The notes under the pieces were generated by a model. That model saw nothing but the letters and a program-made list of their open reading frames with translations. It searched no databases and was not told where the DNA came from. The translations under genes and the position numbers were made by a program. This document shows positions 1 to 10,482 of a stretch of 64,000 bases of DNA, piece by piece (the first letter of the stretch is position 1; each line of letters begins with the position of its first letter). Source of the DNA: Amoebophrya sp. A120 (taxonomy: Eukaryota > Sar > Dinophyceae > Syndiniales > Amoebophryaceae); assembly GCA_905178155.1 (NCBI GenBank), contig CAJINV010000003.1, positions 9,431,979 to 9,495,978 of the forward strand, in the 5' to 3' direction.

Positions 1-1200
1 CGAAGATCGAAGCTCGCTCGCGCCATACGCTGGACTGATTTTGGCCCGCTTTAACAGACGTTTCGACTTTGGCGGGTGCGGAGCCACAGTATTCAACTTC
101 CAAGCGTTACACCAGAGAGCAAGTCAGGCCACTGTCCCTGGAGCAGAGTATCGAGAGCATGATTTTGGGATCTCCGTTCTTGCGTCCTGCGCGTCTGTCT
201 CCGTTTTCTAGTATGGGAACAAGGAATAGAGGCACTGTGGGAACCGCTCTGTGATGCGAACGAGTTTGCAGCCTGTGTGCTATCGTGGACGACTACTGCA
301 GGGTAAACCACAACCAAAACGGACAGGCATTTCGTGTGCCTAGATTGCATACTTAGGTTTTACCTTCTAGATAATACTTTCGTGTCACAGAGCAACCCGA
401 AGCAGTGCCAGCGCCACTACATCTTGATATTGGTTTCGTACAAGCCGAAGCCGAAGAAGCGGCCAGCTACGCTTCCGGACAAGGCGCCGAGCTTCTTACA
501 GGCCAGAGCTGCGCCGCCTTATCCCATTTGCGAATGTGCTCTCACATACACATAGGCTGCGTGGCGTTTTGGATTTTGTGGTCTAGATGCATGAAAGAGT
601 ATACAATAGAGGCGCGCTCACGCAAAGCTGCTGCTTGCATTACAAGTTTAACTGCGGGCATTTTTAGTTTTTCTGTCAAAGAGATGCCCAAATTTGCCCG
701 AATGCCGTGTTTGGTTCTAGTAAGGGTAGCGTTCACATCACGCGCATTTTCTGTCTTTCGCATGCGCATACCGACGTAATAAAACTTTTGTCACTTTCTA
801 GCTCGACATTTCAGGTCGGAACGTTCTCCCGCCCAGCACGGCTGCAAGCCTTGGACCAAGAATTTAGTGAGCGCCCGCGCACTCGGAGGTGGAGGATAAC
901 GAGAGCGTAAGGCATTTATATTTATCAGCTGCGCTTTTCGTTTTTGTTTTTGCTCCTTTTCCTTTTCTCTGTTTCCCTTTCCGCTTCCCGGGCCTCAGTG
1001 GCACCAAGCAGCTTTTCTTGTCTCTCTGAAATCGTTTTTTCTTCGCTTGCTTAGAGGTGGGAACAGCCTTCATGTCTGCCGGGCGGGGCGCTCGTACTCT
1101 CTGACGTCGTTCCCTTTACTTATCCATCATCCCGCGCCCTGCTACTCGTCATATCATCTTCTTCCACCCCGCTCTTGTCGCCGCGGAGGGTTTCGATGGG
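1..1200. other. Region without a recognised gene
   Basis: No protein family could be recognised. An open + frame from about 387 to 555 follows a CACAG that could be a splice acceptor. It reads as an Ala/Glu-rich peptide and might be the last exon of a gene starting outside the window, but nothing decides this. The remainder is mixed-composition DNA with short overlapping frames and a pyrimidine-rich stretch around 930-1050. Confidence 0.3.
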
Positions 1201-2810
1201 TAGTTATGGGTTTAGATGTTTAGGGGTCCTATTGGAATGCCCCGCAGCCACAACGCCCCGCGCGGTCGTCTGTCGTGCCGGCTCCGAAGAGCCGGCGCCT
1301 GGCTCGCGCCCCGACTCTGCCGCCTCTTTGCACGGCTATTGTTCCATTGGTCTCGTGCCGCTGTCGCTTCCAAGGATGATGTGAAGCGTGCGCGAGATAT
1401 AAGTCCAAAGCGCCGGCGTAGCAGTGCGTGGTGGTTTTCTTTACTCGAGGATGAGCTCATGGAGTCGCATTCTGCAACGGATTCATCCCAGTCATTCAAT
1501 GAGTGCGAAGCGTGTCGCTTTTTTTATTGTTTGAGTAGATCACTTACTTTGATTTGTACTAAACATGTGACCGGCGGCCTGTGAAGATTCTATCCAGAGC
1601 CGATTCATCCTGCCGTCCCGACGGCAAAGGTCTGGCACGGCTAGCGAAGATATCGACTCGCGCGAGAAGAAGCGAGCGCGCCAAAACATGTTGAAGCATG
1701 TGCCGCCGCCATGAGCTGCCTGCTCTTTCGAGCGTGCTTCCGGAGGGCGGGGCGTGCTGCCGCTCTTCGCTATCGCGATGTTGCCACGCCCTTGGATTCC
1801 ATTTGCTCCGCCGGGGCTGCGTTCTAAGCCCATCGCAAAGCGTCCCGACGCCGCGCCTGGCAGCAGTGCTGCGGCGTGGTTCGTGGGATGCCGTAAATCA
1901 CCGCGCGCAGGCTGCGCGCTCGGGCTTGTGGTCGGGTTCAGCGAGTGGCGCCGTTGCCACTTTTTTCAACTTGCCCGCGCCGCGGCCTGTGTGGTCGGGG
2001 TTTGCATATTAAGAAAGCATCTGGTTTGAGCGCCCAGCGGAAAGAGCGCCCGAATAAAAGGCGCGCAGGGCAAACAAGGTATCAAAACCGCCCCGCATTT
2101 GGCGGGACGGGGTCCGCAACCGGCTTTCTTGTCCCCGCCGCCTACCGAGCTCCGGGTATGACCAGGCCGGGCCCATGCCATTGGGCATCCTTTGCGGAGA
2201 TGCCTTTGCACAATGCGGCCCCCGACCGCTGGCCGCTCGCGGAGAGGACCCGTGCTTCCTACGGCCGGCACGGCAGCGGTAGGGGGCTGCGGGCCCCCAG
2301 CCTCAGGTCGTAAGGCAACGCATGCGGCCCCCGCACTGCTGCGGCGCCGCAGTGTCGGAGGTTGCTGCCGCATGTTGTGTGGCCGCCCGCTTTTTCGGTG
2401 TTGCCTGGCCGGACTTTGGCATCGAGTCTCTTTCTTTGACGGCTCGTTCTTTGACGCATGGATCGATGCAAGAAAGCGTTTGCGGCTCCTGCACTTCAGC
2501 TACAGCGGCTGTTGTTCTCGACATGTTCTGTTTCTTTTTCCGATGCCTAGAATAGAAATTTTTAATGCACCCCCAGGGGCTCGTCGACCCTTTTGGACGA
2601 GGAGGCGCCGACGCAACAAGCGGAGCATCGGCAGCATAGAATGCCAAAGGGGTAACATGGCGTGTTGTTTTGCTTATTAGTTGATATTTCTATGCGGTTA
2701 CGCGCTGCCCCTGCCCCATTATATTGCGGGAACTGTTCTGCGGCCACGCCGGTGACAGATCGCAAGCGCAATAGTCGCTTGGCAGCCATAGCGCAAGTAC
2801 ATTTTTAGCG
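1200..2810. other. GC-rich region with overlapping open frames on both strands
   Basis: Several 70-160-codon frames overlap on both strands, as expected when high GC removes stop codons. None has a recognisable motif, and composition is dominated by Arg, Ala, Pro and Gly in every frame. I see no repeat or RNA gene here. A stretch near 1380-1560 reads as a mixed polar peptide in one + frame and could be an exon, but there is no supporting evidence. Confidence 0.35.
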
Positions 2811-5150
2811 CTCGACTTTGAACCTGCTCTGGCGAATGCATAGTCTTTCAGATTTACGCAGCAATGACTTCAACAACTTTCTTCTCAGGATGCACTTTGC
2901 AAATGGCGTTCCGGACGGTGCCACGCTGTTGGAGAGGGCCCGCCGAGCCTATGCTAAGAGGCACGAAGTATGCTGCGCAAATTTCTCTTTGGAATGCAAG
3001 AAGAAGAACGCGACGCAATCCATTGATTTTTGAGATACAAGTGGGGATAGACATAGACCAAAGCACGCAACTTCTGCATCAGAAATTGAAATCTTCGGCT
3101 CTGCATCACAAATTTTCGGATTCATCTTTCATCTTTCCTGTTTTTCATTTTCTTTGATGCTCGTGCTTTTTCCTTGGAAGTAGACGTGGCAGCGTCTTTT
3201 TATCATGTCTGGACAAACGAAAGCTAATTCGTCCTTTTTGCATTGCTCAATTCATCGGCCAGTGCCAGGATTTCGTTCATAAAAGTGTACTCTGCCTGTA
3301 AAGTTTCACCACAGCGCGGCGGGCTTAGTTTTATTTTCGCGGAAAACTTGACATGGCCGACAGATGGGACCTAGGATAGAACTGGTAGGTGTACGCGTGC
3401 ACGGAGCTGCATGAGCATCAATGGCATAGGTTCTCAATGTCTCGACGCCTCGAGACGGCCAAACGAGAACGCATTCGGGCGGGGTATGCGCATGTAGCTA
3501 TACTTGGGCGGCTGACAAATGACGGCTAGCGAAGCCAGCACGCCTATGCAATAGGACCGGCATACGCATATGCTCTGCGTTTGCTAGTCTAAGACCCAAT
3601 TGGCAGGTAGATCAGGATCGCAAAAAAAAAGTAAAAAGAAAGCCAGCGGCTTGAAGAATCGACTCAAGAAAGACTACGCACTCTGTGCGGCATTTCTGCT
3701 TTGCTGGTTCCCTTGCCCTGAAGCGCGGCGCTTTTCTGACAAAGGCGATCCCGATAGTGCGTGCGTATCTACTTCGCGAAGCGCAAGTGTGGGCTTCTGG
3801 ATTAAAGTTTCTTAAATTTGCAAAGTTAAGTATAAACTCGCCGGCAAATTTTACTGTTGAATAGCCATGCAACAAATTGGCGCGCAAAGTTTGTCCAATT
3901 CGTGAGACGCAGAGCTAGCTGCGCGCTTCTTTTTTCTTCGTTTCTTGTTCAAGAGAACAGCCACGGGCAGTATGTTTCGAGTTTCAAAGAGAAAGCATTG
4001 ACGCGAGAGGCCCTGGGGGTGCAGGACATGAATAAAGACGCAAGCGGGCAACACAAGAAAAGATATGGCATACGGCGCGCGTCAGCCGGCGCTGGAAAGG
4101 CAAAAAACGGAGAAGCGGTCTGGCTGCGGAGGTCCTTGGCCGCGAGCGCATATTGTGCAGGACTCCTGCTAGGCAGCCCGGCTCATTGGGGATCTTGCAT
4201 ACCTTTTATGCCGGTTTTTTTGACACCGCGGGACCACCGTGACAGACCGTAGGCGAAGGGGGGGCTGCAGCCGTGCTGTTTGTCGGAGCTTAGGACTAGG
4301 TTGTATGAGGAGGGCCGCGGCGCTGCAAGAGGTGGAGCGCGGCAGTGGCAGCCCCCATCGGGCGGCTGGTTCCTTGCTGTTAAAATGGGTGGGGCAACGT
4401 CAGCGGGCGCGCGGCAGTGGACGTCTACTGCTGCAGAGAATTTGCTGCACAGGAGTTGCGTGGCAGTGCATGCGAGACTGTCCACCGTCCACCTTGCGCC
4501 CGTGTTAGTCTCGTTCTGCGAGATGTGTCCTCAGTGTTAAGAAAAAACAAAGCGCGAAATTCGTCGCGAAGACACCAGAGAGCCGTAAGGCGTCAACCTT
4601 ACGCAAAGTGGGCGCGCCAAAATACTTGGGCGCGACCTGCGGCGCCAAACTTTTTCACATTTAGCACCCGCGCCGCTGGACCAATGGGACAAGGCAGCAA
4701 TCAGTGCGAGCAATCTAGCCACTGAAGAGAAATTTGCACGGCATACGGAGCGAAGACGGTCCGCAAAATACAATCGATGTACAAACAGGAGAGCGCAGCG
4801 TATGCTCAAACTATCTTGCGCCGGATTTACGTGCGTGCGTGTGTATCGTGTGGCAGAACGTCAGTTCCACGTTGCAGGTTCGCGTTTTTAGTGACCCGAA
4901 AGAAAAGGGCGCAGGGCTTCAGAATAGATACTATAAGCGCCGTAGGCCCTCGCACATGTTTGGCGCACTACCTCGGAGGTCGCCTGCAAATTGATCCCTC
5001 AGATTTTTGAGCAGTTTGCATGGGTTCCCATGCCTAGATGCTCATCACGAAATGTGCGTAACGTGTATGGTTGTTTCACTAACTTAATCGAGCAACCAAA
5101 CCAAATTCCGTGCCTCGTGCCACTTTTACCCGCCGGAGGAGATAGAAGGC
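2811..5150. other. Intergenic region, nothing recognised
   Basis: Mixed-composition DNA with no family-level similarity visible in any frame. Open stretches at about 2818-3033 and 3857-4252 (+) lack an ATG in a convincing position and are not called. No tandem array, tRNA-like fold or inverted repeat stands out. Confidence 0.3.
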
Positions 5151-7020
5151 TCTTCCGAGGGTAGATTTGGTTGAAGGTGCAAAGCGAGAACGCCACCGGC
5201 TCTCTCGGCTGGCATTCCTAGCGCGACAACAGCCCTCGCAGGATCAGGGTACTGGCCCTTCTCGCGCCAGCGCGGTTTCTTTGACTGGGATCTGCCGTGC
5301 TTATCGGAGTGGAGCCGCGTGGTCGCCTTTTATGGCTGCAGAGAGATCGGGAACAGTCGCGGCGCAGGTAGAGGAGGACTCCGATCTGTGACTCGCGGGA
5401 GTTCTGCCAACCTCGGCCCCCGCCCACCGGGATACTAGGAGCGCCCGGGGTATTGCGGGGGGCGCTCGCGTTGCTTGGGGCCGGGAGTCATAAATGGGTG
5501 GCGTACAGATATCATATTGGCACCCCGAGGCCCCAGCGCAGAGCCGCCGGCCCCCATTTTCTGAGACCACATCGACCGCACACGCTGGCGCACCAATGCC
5601 GGTCGCGCTGCGTGCTTATTCAGGGCCCCGGACAGGAGGTCCGAATCAGGCCCGCTGGTGGGCGGCGACCGAGAACGGGGGCGCTAGCCAGGCAGCCTGG
5701 CCCCAGCGCCCCTCTTCGCTCTTGCGCCCTGCCGTTGCTGCGTGCCGCGCGGCTGGCTTGGCGCCCCGCCGTTTTCTTCGCGCGTCGGGGCCTCGTATCT
5801 CTTTCTCGATCGTCGGATGGCCACCGACGCGGGGTGCGCCGCCGGGGAATTCGTTTTGCTTTTGTTTCGTTAAAGCGGCCAGACTCTTGGGCGCGTAGTT
5901 CACGGAGGCCAGCAGCCAAGGCTCCCCCACGATCTCCGAGGCGGCCGAAGCATTCTGTTCTAGGCATGGATGGGGGTGGCGGCGATTCCTTTGCAGCAAC
6001 CCGCCCCCGGCTGCGCCTACTGGCCGGGGTTGAGCGGCGGCCGGCGGCGCGGCTTTCCTTTGCGGCGTCCGTTTCCCGCTGAGCAGCGTGCGAATTATTG
6101 AAAGCACTGCAAAGAAATGGGCCCAAGCCCAATCGCGTGAGCGAATCGCAGCAGTCGGATTTCTTTCTGTCGTTCTTTGCGGGGTTTGGGCACGCAGTCC
6201 CGCAATATCACAAAATACACAGCCCTCTGGCGCAATGGGCTTGCGCTATTTGCGTGCTCGCTTGTGCGCCCAACCATGTTTCGCACGCGGCGGCGCCGGG
6301 CGAAGAATCAAACTGGTCGGCGCCTTCCCATGGGCGCGCCAGGGTCCCACTGCAGCCGCCCGCCCTGATCGCGGTGTGTCCGTGTCATATAGTTCCTCTC
6401 CGTGTAGTCAGAACTTGCACGGCAGCCGACCAGCACGGGGGCTCTGGCCAGCCATTGCGCCGCAGCCAACTTTGTCACCCATGCGTGGGAATTCGGTTCG
6501 TGGCCCTAGCAGTGCGCCCGGCTACAGGCGAAAGCAGGCAGCGCAGCCAGGATAAACGGGGCCCGCGCGAATGGAGCCGGGAGTCTTGCCCGAGAAAAGG
6601 CCCCGCGCGGATTCTCGTGGGATTCAAGAATAGAAATGGCGCGCGCTGTATATTTGTCCGCCAAGCAGCCCACCGAACGGCGCACGCGGAGGGACTTGCT
6701 ATAAGGCGTAGGCCCCGAGGCCCTTTGTTTGGCTTCTCTTTTATGGGCGTCGGTTGTCGGGGCGCTTGGTCCGTGTGATGCAGACACCAGGCACAGCGCC
6801 GCAGCTCAGGCCGGCGCGGGCGTGCTGGTGTTGTGGCGGTGCTTCGGTGAGCGGCATGCGCCGGCCAACTGGCTGGCTTTCTGCCTGGCGTGCCCGCCGC
6901 CTGAAATTGCCGCAGCCGTGTTGCCGCAGTCAATCACGCAAAGAACGAAAGTCCTGGCGCCTTCTAGTATCGCGGCAGGTGGAATTGTGACGCCCGTAGG
7001 CGTGGTGCTGGCGCGAATGT
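5151..7020. other. Strongly GC-rich block
   Basis: Frames of 150-226 codons lie open simultaneously on both strands (for example 5453-6082 and 6098-6778 on +, 5620-6132 on -). This is a composition effect. The translations are low-information Arg/Ala/Pro/Gly sequences without domains. I see no gene I can support. Confidence 0.35.
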
Positions 7021-7345
7021 GAAGCGTGTGCGGCTCACTCTTCTCCAATAGCTCAATAGGATCCGCGTTGTCGACAAGAGCCTCGACCATCCGATCTGTT
7101 TTAGATGCGCTACCTCTCATCGTCAGACTCGTCCTGCTGGCATAACGCTTCGCCAGTGCTGAGATCTTTTCAGGTCTACTCCTACTGCTGCGGGAGAAAA
7201 TTGCGCATACTAAAGACTACGTAAGACAGAAGAAGAACGAAAGCAGTTCACAGCGCGTCTTTTTCGTTATCGCAAAAGGAAAAGACCCAGAGGGAAAGAA
7301 ATGTGGAGCATGAGCCGGCGTTTGGCAGTAATTGTAATGAAATGA

Positions 7346-7804
7346 ATGTCAAGACTGTGCCTGCGCCCCAGCCCTGCACGCGTAGCTCGGCGAAACCGTG
7401 GAGGCGTCCCTAAAAACACGCCTGCGGAAGGTGGACGTTTTCCGATGCAATACCGCGAGCACGTGACTCGAGCGCAAAACCCTGCGTCGTGCAGCAGCCA
7501 CGCATTCGGCGACTTTCCCAGGTCCGTTCTGTCGGCTACGTCACGGCATCCGATTGGCGGGCACAGTCTCCTCCAGGCGGGTAGATCGGCGCCCCTGTTC
7601 TCGCGTGAGCGGTTGGGCAAGGCGGACGACTATTTGGTGGACACGAACCTACTTCGCTACGATTTTATCATATACATAATTCAAAACGTGCACGCCACGC
7701 CATGGATAGGCACTGTGCCTCTTGCTTACTCTTACTGCCAGGGCCGGCTAGGCATGGAAGCGTGTCTCTTTTCGTGCAGCGATGGGTTCGCAATCGCATC
7801 GTAA
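7346..7804 (+). CDS. Possible small ORF, unrecognised
   Basis: An ATG-initiated frame of 152 codons. The N-terminal half is basic; the C-terminal half is more mixed and includes a hydrophobic stretch with two Ile-Ile pairs at about 7660-7690. No known family is recognised. It stands alone with no neighbour suggesting a role, and it may be chance. It is listed only because it has a true ATG and less biased composition than the GC-rich frames around it. Confidence 0.15.
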   Translation: MSRLCLRPSPARVARRNRGGVPKNTPAEGGRFPMQYREHVTRAQNPASCSSHAFGDFPRSVLSATSRHPIGGHSLLQAGRSAPLFSRERLGKADDYLVDTNLLRYDFIIYIIQNVHATPWIGTVPLAYSYCQGRLGMEACLFSCSDGFAIAS

Positions 7805-8040
7805 GGGCTTAGCTATGGGACAGACGCGTAGTGGGCATGTTTTGTTATGATAGACTGTTTACCAGCTGAGGATCTTAGTGTTCCGTGGTTTAGCCACAGA
7901 CCCGGTTTGGGGGGGAGCGGCTATTGCTTGTCGCGCAAATAGCGTGAGTGTGCCCGGCAGTGGATTTTTGAAGTGTTTGTCAGGTCTTCCAAGAAGTTCG
8001 CTAATCCCGATGAGTTTCTGCTTTTCTAAATCGTGCGACA

Positions 8041-8620
8041 CAATTGAGGACCAAGTAAATAGAGCCCGAAGCGAATCTCAAGAAACCTGATCGGCTTACT
8101 TATGTTTGCCTTCAATCTATGTCTATCACTTGTTTTTTTAAAACAGGATTTTTTTTCATCGCATAAAGGAAATCTTGTGTCAGTCAGCTTTCTTCCAATT
8201 TCGATTTCTCTGTTCTACATTGATTTCGCCAGAAAGTTATACGAATGTAAAAACTTCTTGAATTATAGCGCGACGCATAGCAGTCAATGTCATGTTGAAT
8301 TAAGGAACGGGCGCGCGCTTGGCCTTTGGGATCAGTCAGTGGCGTCATTTGTACTTAGATTAGTAATTTCGCATTAAATTTGAAAATTGTGATAATTCTC
8401 ACACTACTTTGTGTGCGCACAAACAGTGCTGGCACATCTCCACAATCAATCTGATACTTCAAAACTCTCTCACCTTTGACGGGCAGATCATGTTAATCGA
8501 TCACTCCCTATTCATTATCATTTCGTTCTCTGCTGCCAGATTTTTTGCTGGCAACGAGCACTCGAAGCGCAAAACGAGGAATAAAATATGAAGTGCTGTA
8601 GTTGTCTGTGCTAAAAAGGC
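8041..8620. other. AT-rich island with a 91-codon ORF
   Basis: This stretch is markedly richer in A and T than its surroundings, with several T runs. It holds an ATG-initiated + frame at 8102-8377 encoding a hydrophobic, Phe/Leu/Ser-rich peptide of 91 residues. Such a peptide is what AT-rich DNA yields by chance. The sharp composition change could mark an insertion or organelle-derived DNA, but I recognise no organellar gene in it. Confidence 0.3.
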
Positions 8621-10482
8621 CCGCGCGGATTCGTGTTCGTTAATCTTGGTTCTTCGTGCTGCTCAGGAAAGCACGTGGCGACTAGACTTGTCGAAGTCAA
8701 AACGCTCCCAAGGAGAGTGTGCGCCGGGCTTCAGTCAAATACATGCCGACTTCGTGAAGGTCGGCGGAAGTGCACAAGTCGAGACGTGCAAAGAGTTTGC
8801 GCCCCCCGGTTTCTATTTCTCGTGCTTGTAAGATCGCGAGAATTGCTACGAGAATTGTAGCTATCGATCATCTAGAAACTGAAGTTCCGTAGTGAGACGT
8901 GACCCATGGTATGAGACTCAGGGCGAAGGACGGCATTCTTGTGCCGTCCGGCGCGTGAACTTTCAATATTGGTCTGCACAAGAATTGCCGCCAAAGACAA
9001 ATGCGCTGTCAAAGTACTAAAGTTGAGTATGATATCCGCTGAGGTTGTCAGACCTAAATCGCGAAATACCGCGGAAGCCGGGAGGTTGAATAGTTTTGAG
9101 GACCGAGAACGATAGCGCCCCCTTGCAATTCCTTCGAGTTCCCCTGAGTCAGGGGATCCCCCGCCCGGGCGATTTCCACCATCCCGGGAACCCTCCCCCC
9201 ACAAGGACTTGCTCTTTCCCTCGGGGGTCCTCGCGCTCCCGGGGCTTCCGCCCATCCCCCCGGGGGTCCGCTCCTCCGTCCGGGGATCCGCGCAGGAACC
9301 TGCCTCCTCCCGGGAGTCCGCCCCTGGAGCTATTCGAAAAAGATGCGCAGGTTTGCCGGAGGGAGCGGCCGTCTTAGGCGGCCCGATCTGGAACAGAGCG
9401 TTCCGGATAGGGTTCGGGGATCCTGCCCTCCAGAACCCCCTGCAAAAGCCTCGCCCAACCAAAGCCGGGCACTTCGTGTAGCACGCACGCAAGGTCGAAA
9501 GCTGGAGCCACTGACTACGTGCCGGCGGTCGTCCGGTGTCTCTTTGTGAGTATGATTGTGGGCCGTCGTGGCGCTCCTGTGCGTTGCGCAGATGGACATA
9601 ACGAAAGGAGAAGAAGAAGAACGCGACTCGACTGAAGATCACAGACCCTGTGTCAAAGCAACGCGCCAGCTAAAGCTAGCAGATATTTATTTCTAGAGTA
9701 TAATCGCGGCCCGCCTGGCCTTCAATTGGCGGAAGCAAATGCCCGCAGTTTGGCGAGGCTTTGTGTCTGTTCCAGAGGACAGTGGCGCTTCTGATTTATT
9801 TGAGATAGCAAGCAGCTCCAAATAGACCAATCTCTCTGCGGCAACGCCTGCACCAAGTACGCACTGTCAGCGAAGACTATCCATGGTGCTTCAACCTATC
9901 CCTTCACGTCAGAAGCACAAATAACAAGCGCTGAGGCCATTGATTTGGTGCGCCTCTGTCTTTTTCGACTTAAAAGCCACGAGATCCGGTGGCGCTACGG
10001 TCGTCGGAAGCCGATCCACTGTGTCTACCATGTACACACGTCGCCACCTCCACGGCAACGAGCCATCGTCGACGCTTCTTCATTCACACTGTACACGACC
10101 CGTTTCCGTTATGGCTACAAACGTCAGCGGTAGGTGATTGAGGCCAGGAGGAACTGGCGCTGCCAATCGCCATCGAGTAAGAAGCTCCCGCAGTCGATAG
10201 TTTCGCGATATTGATCATGTCGGCGATCGAGGGCTTTCGAGGATTGACACCTCCACGCGCATCAAGACGTTGACCGCAACAGTTGTGCTTTAACAGTGCG
10301 GGAAGTTTTTGCTGATTCTCATATTCTGAGGTTTATGCTCATGTATTTCGAGTTTGCGGATTTCGAGTTTGCGGAACCGGAAGCGTATATGGCTATGCGC
10401 GGAGGCGAGCGAAAGTGTGAAGCTAGTGGAGCAGACGCAGAGCAGGAGCCGGCTCAGAATACCCAGATGATCCATCTCTAGT
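8621..10482. other. Upstream flank of the Arf-GEF gene
   Basis: No separate gene is recognised. Two overlapping + frames of about 60 codons (9940-10137) are uninformative. An open frame at 10296-10481 stops immediately before the Arf-GEF ATG and is probably 5' untranslated sequence; it contains a short duplication reading Phe-Glu-Phe-Ala-Asp / Phe-Glu-Phe-Ala-Glu. A 256-codon minus-strand frame (8872-9642) crosses the minisatellite and is not supported. Confidence 0.3.
9110..9335. repeat. GC-rich degenerate minisatellite
   Basis: Degenerate units of roughly 20-30 bp are built around CCCGGG and GGGGTCCGC-like words, repeated about eight times. Both strands are open through it, which creates a spurious long minus-strand frame. 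The unit is not one of the other repeat families in the window. Confidence 0.6.

Noticed and set aside
387-555. Possible Rab-type GTPase exon
   Set aside because: The Glu/Ala-rich peptide vaguely resembles the region before the SAK motif of small GTPases, but the motif itself and the NKxD box are absent.
5453-6778. Overlapping ORFs of 170-226 codons on both strands
   Set aside because: High GC removes stops in all frames; the translations carry no recognisable domain.
8872-9642. Minus-strand ORF of 256 codons
   Set aside because: It runs through a GC minisatellite, its middle is Gly/Pro/Ser low complexity, and no motif supports a protein.
10296-10481. Upstream ORF as part of the Arf-GEF protein
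   Set aside because: It stops directly before ATG 10483 in a different frame and shows no family similarity; more likely 5' untranslated sequence.
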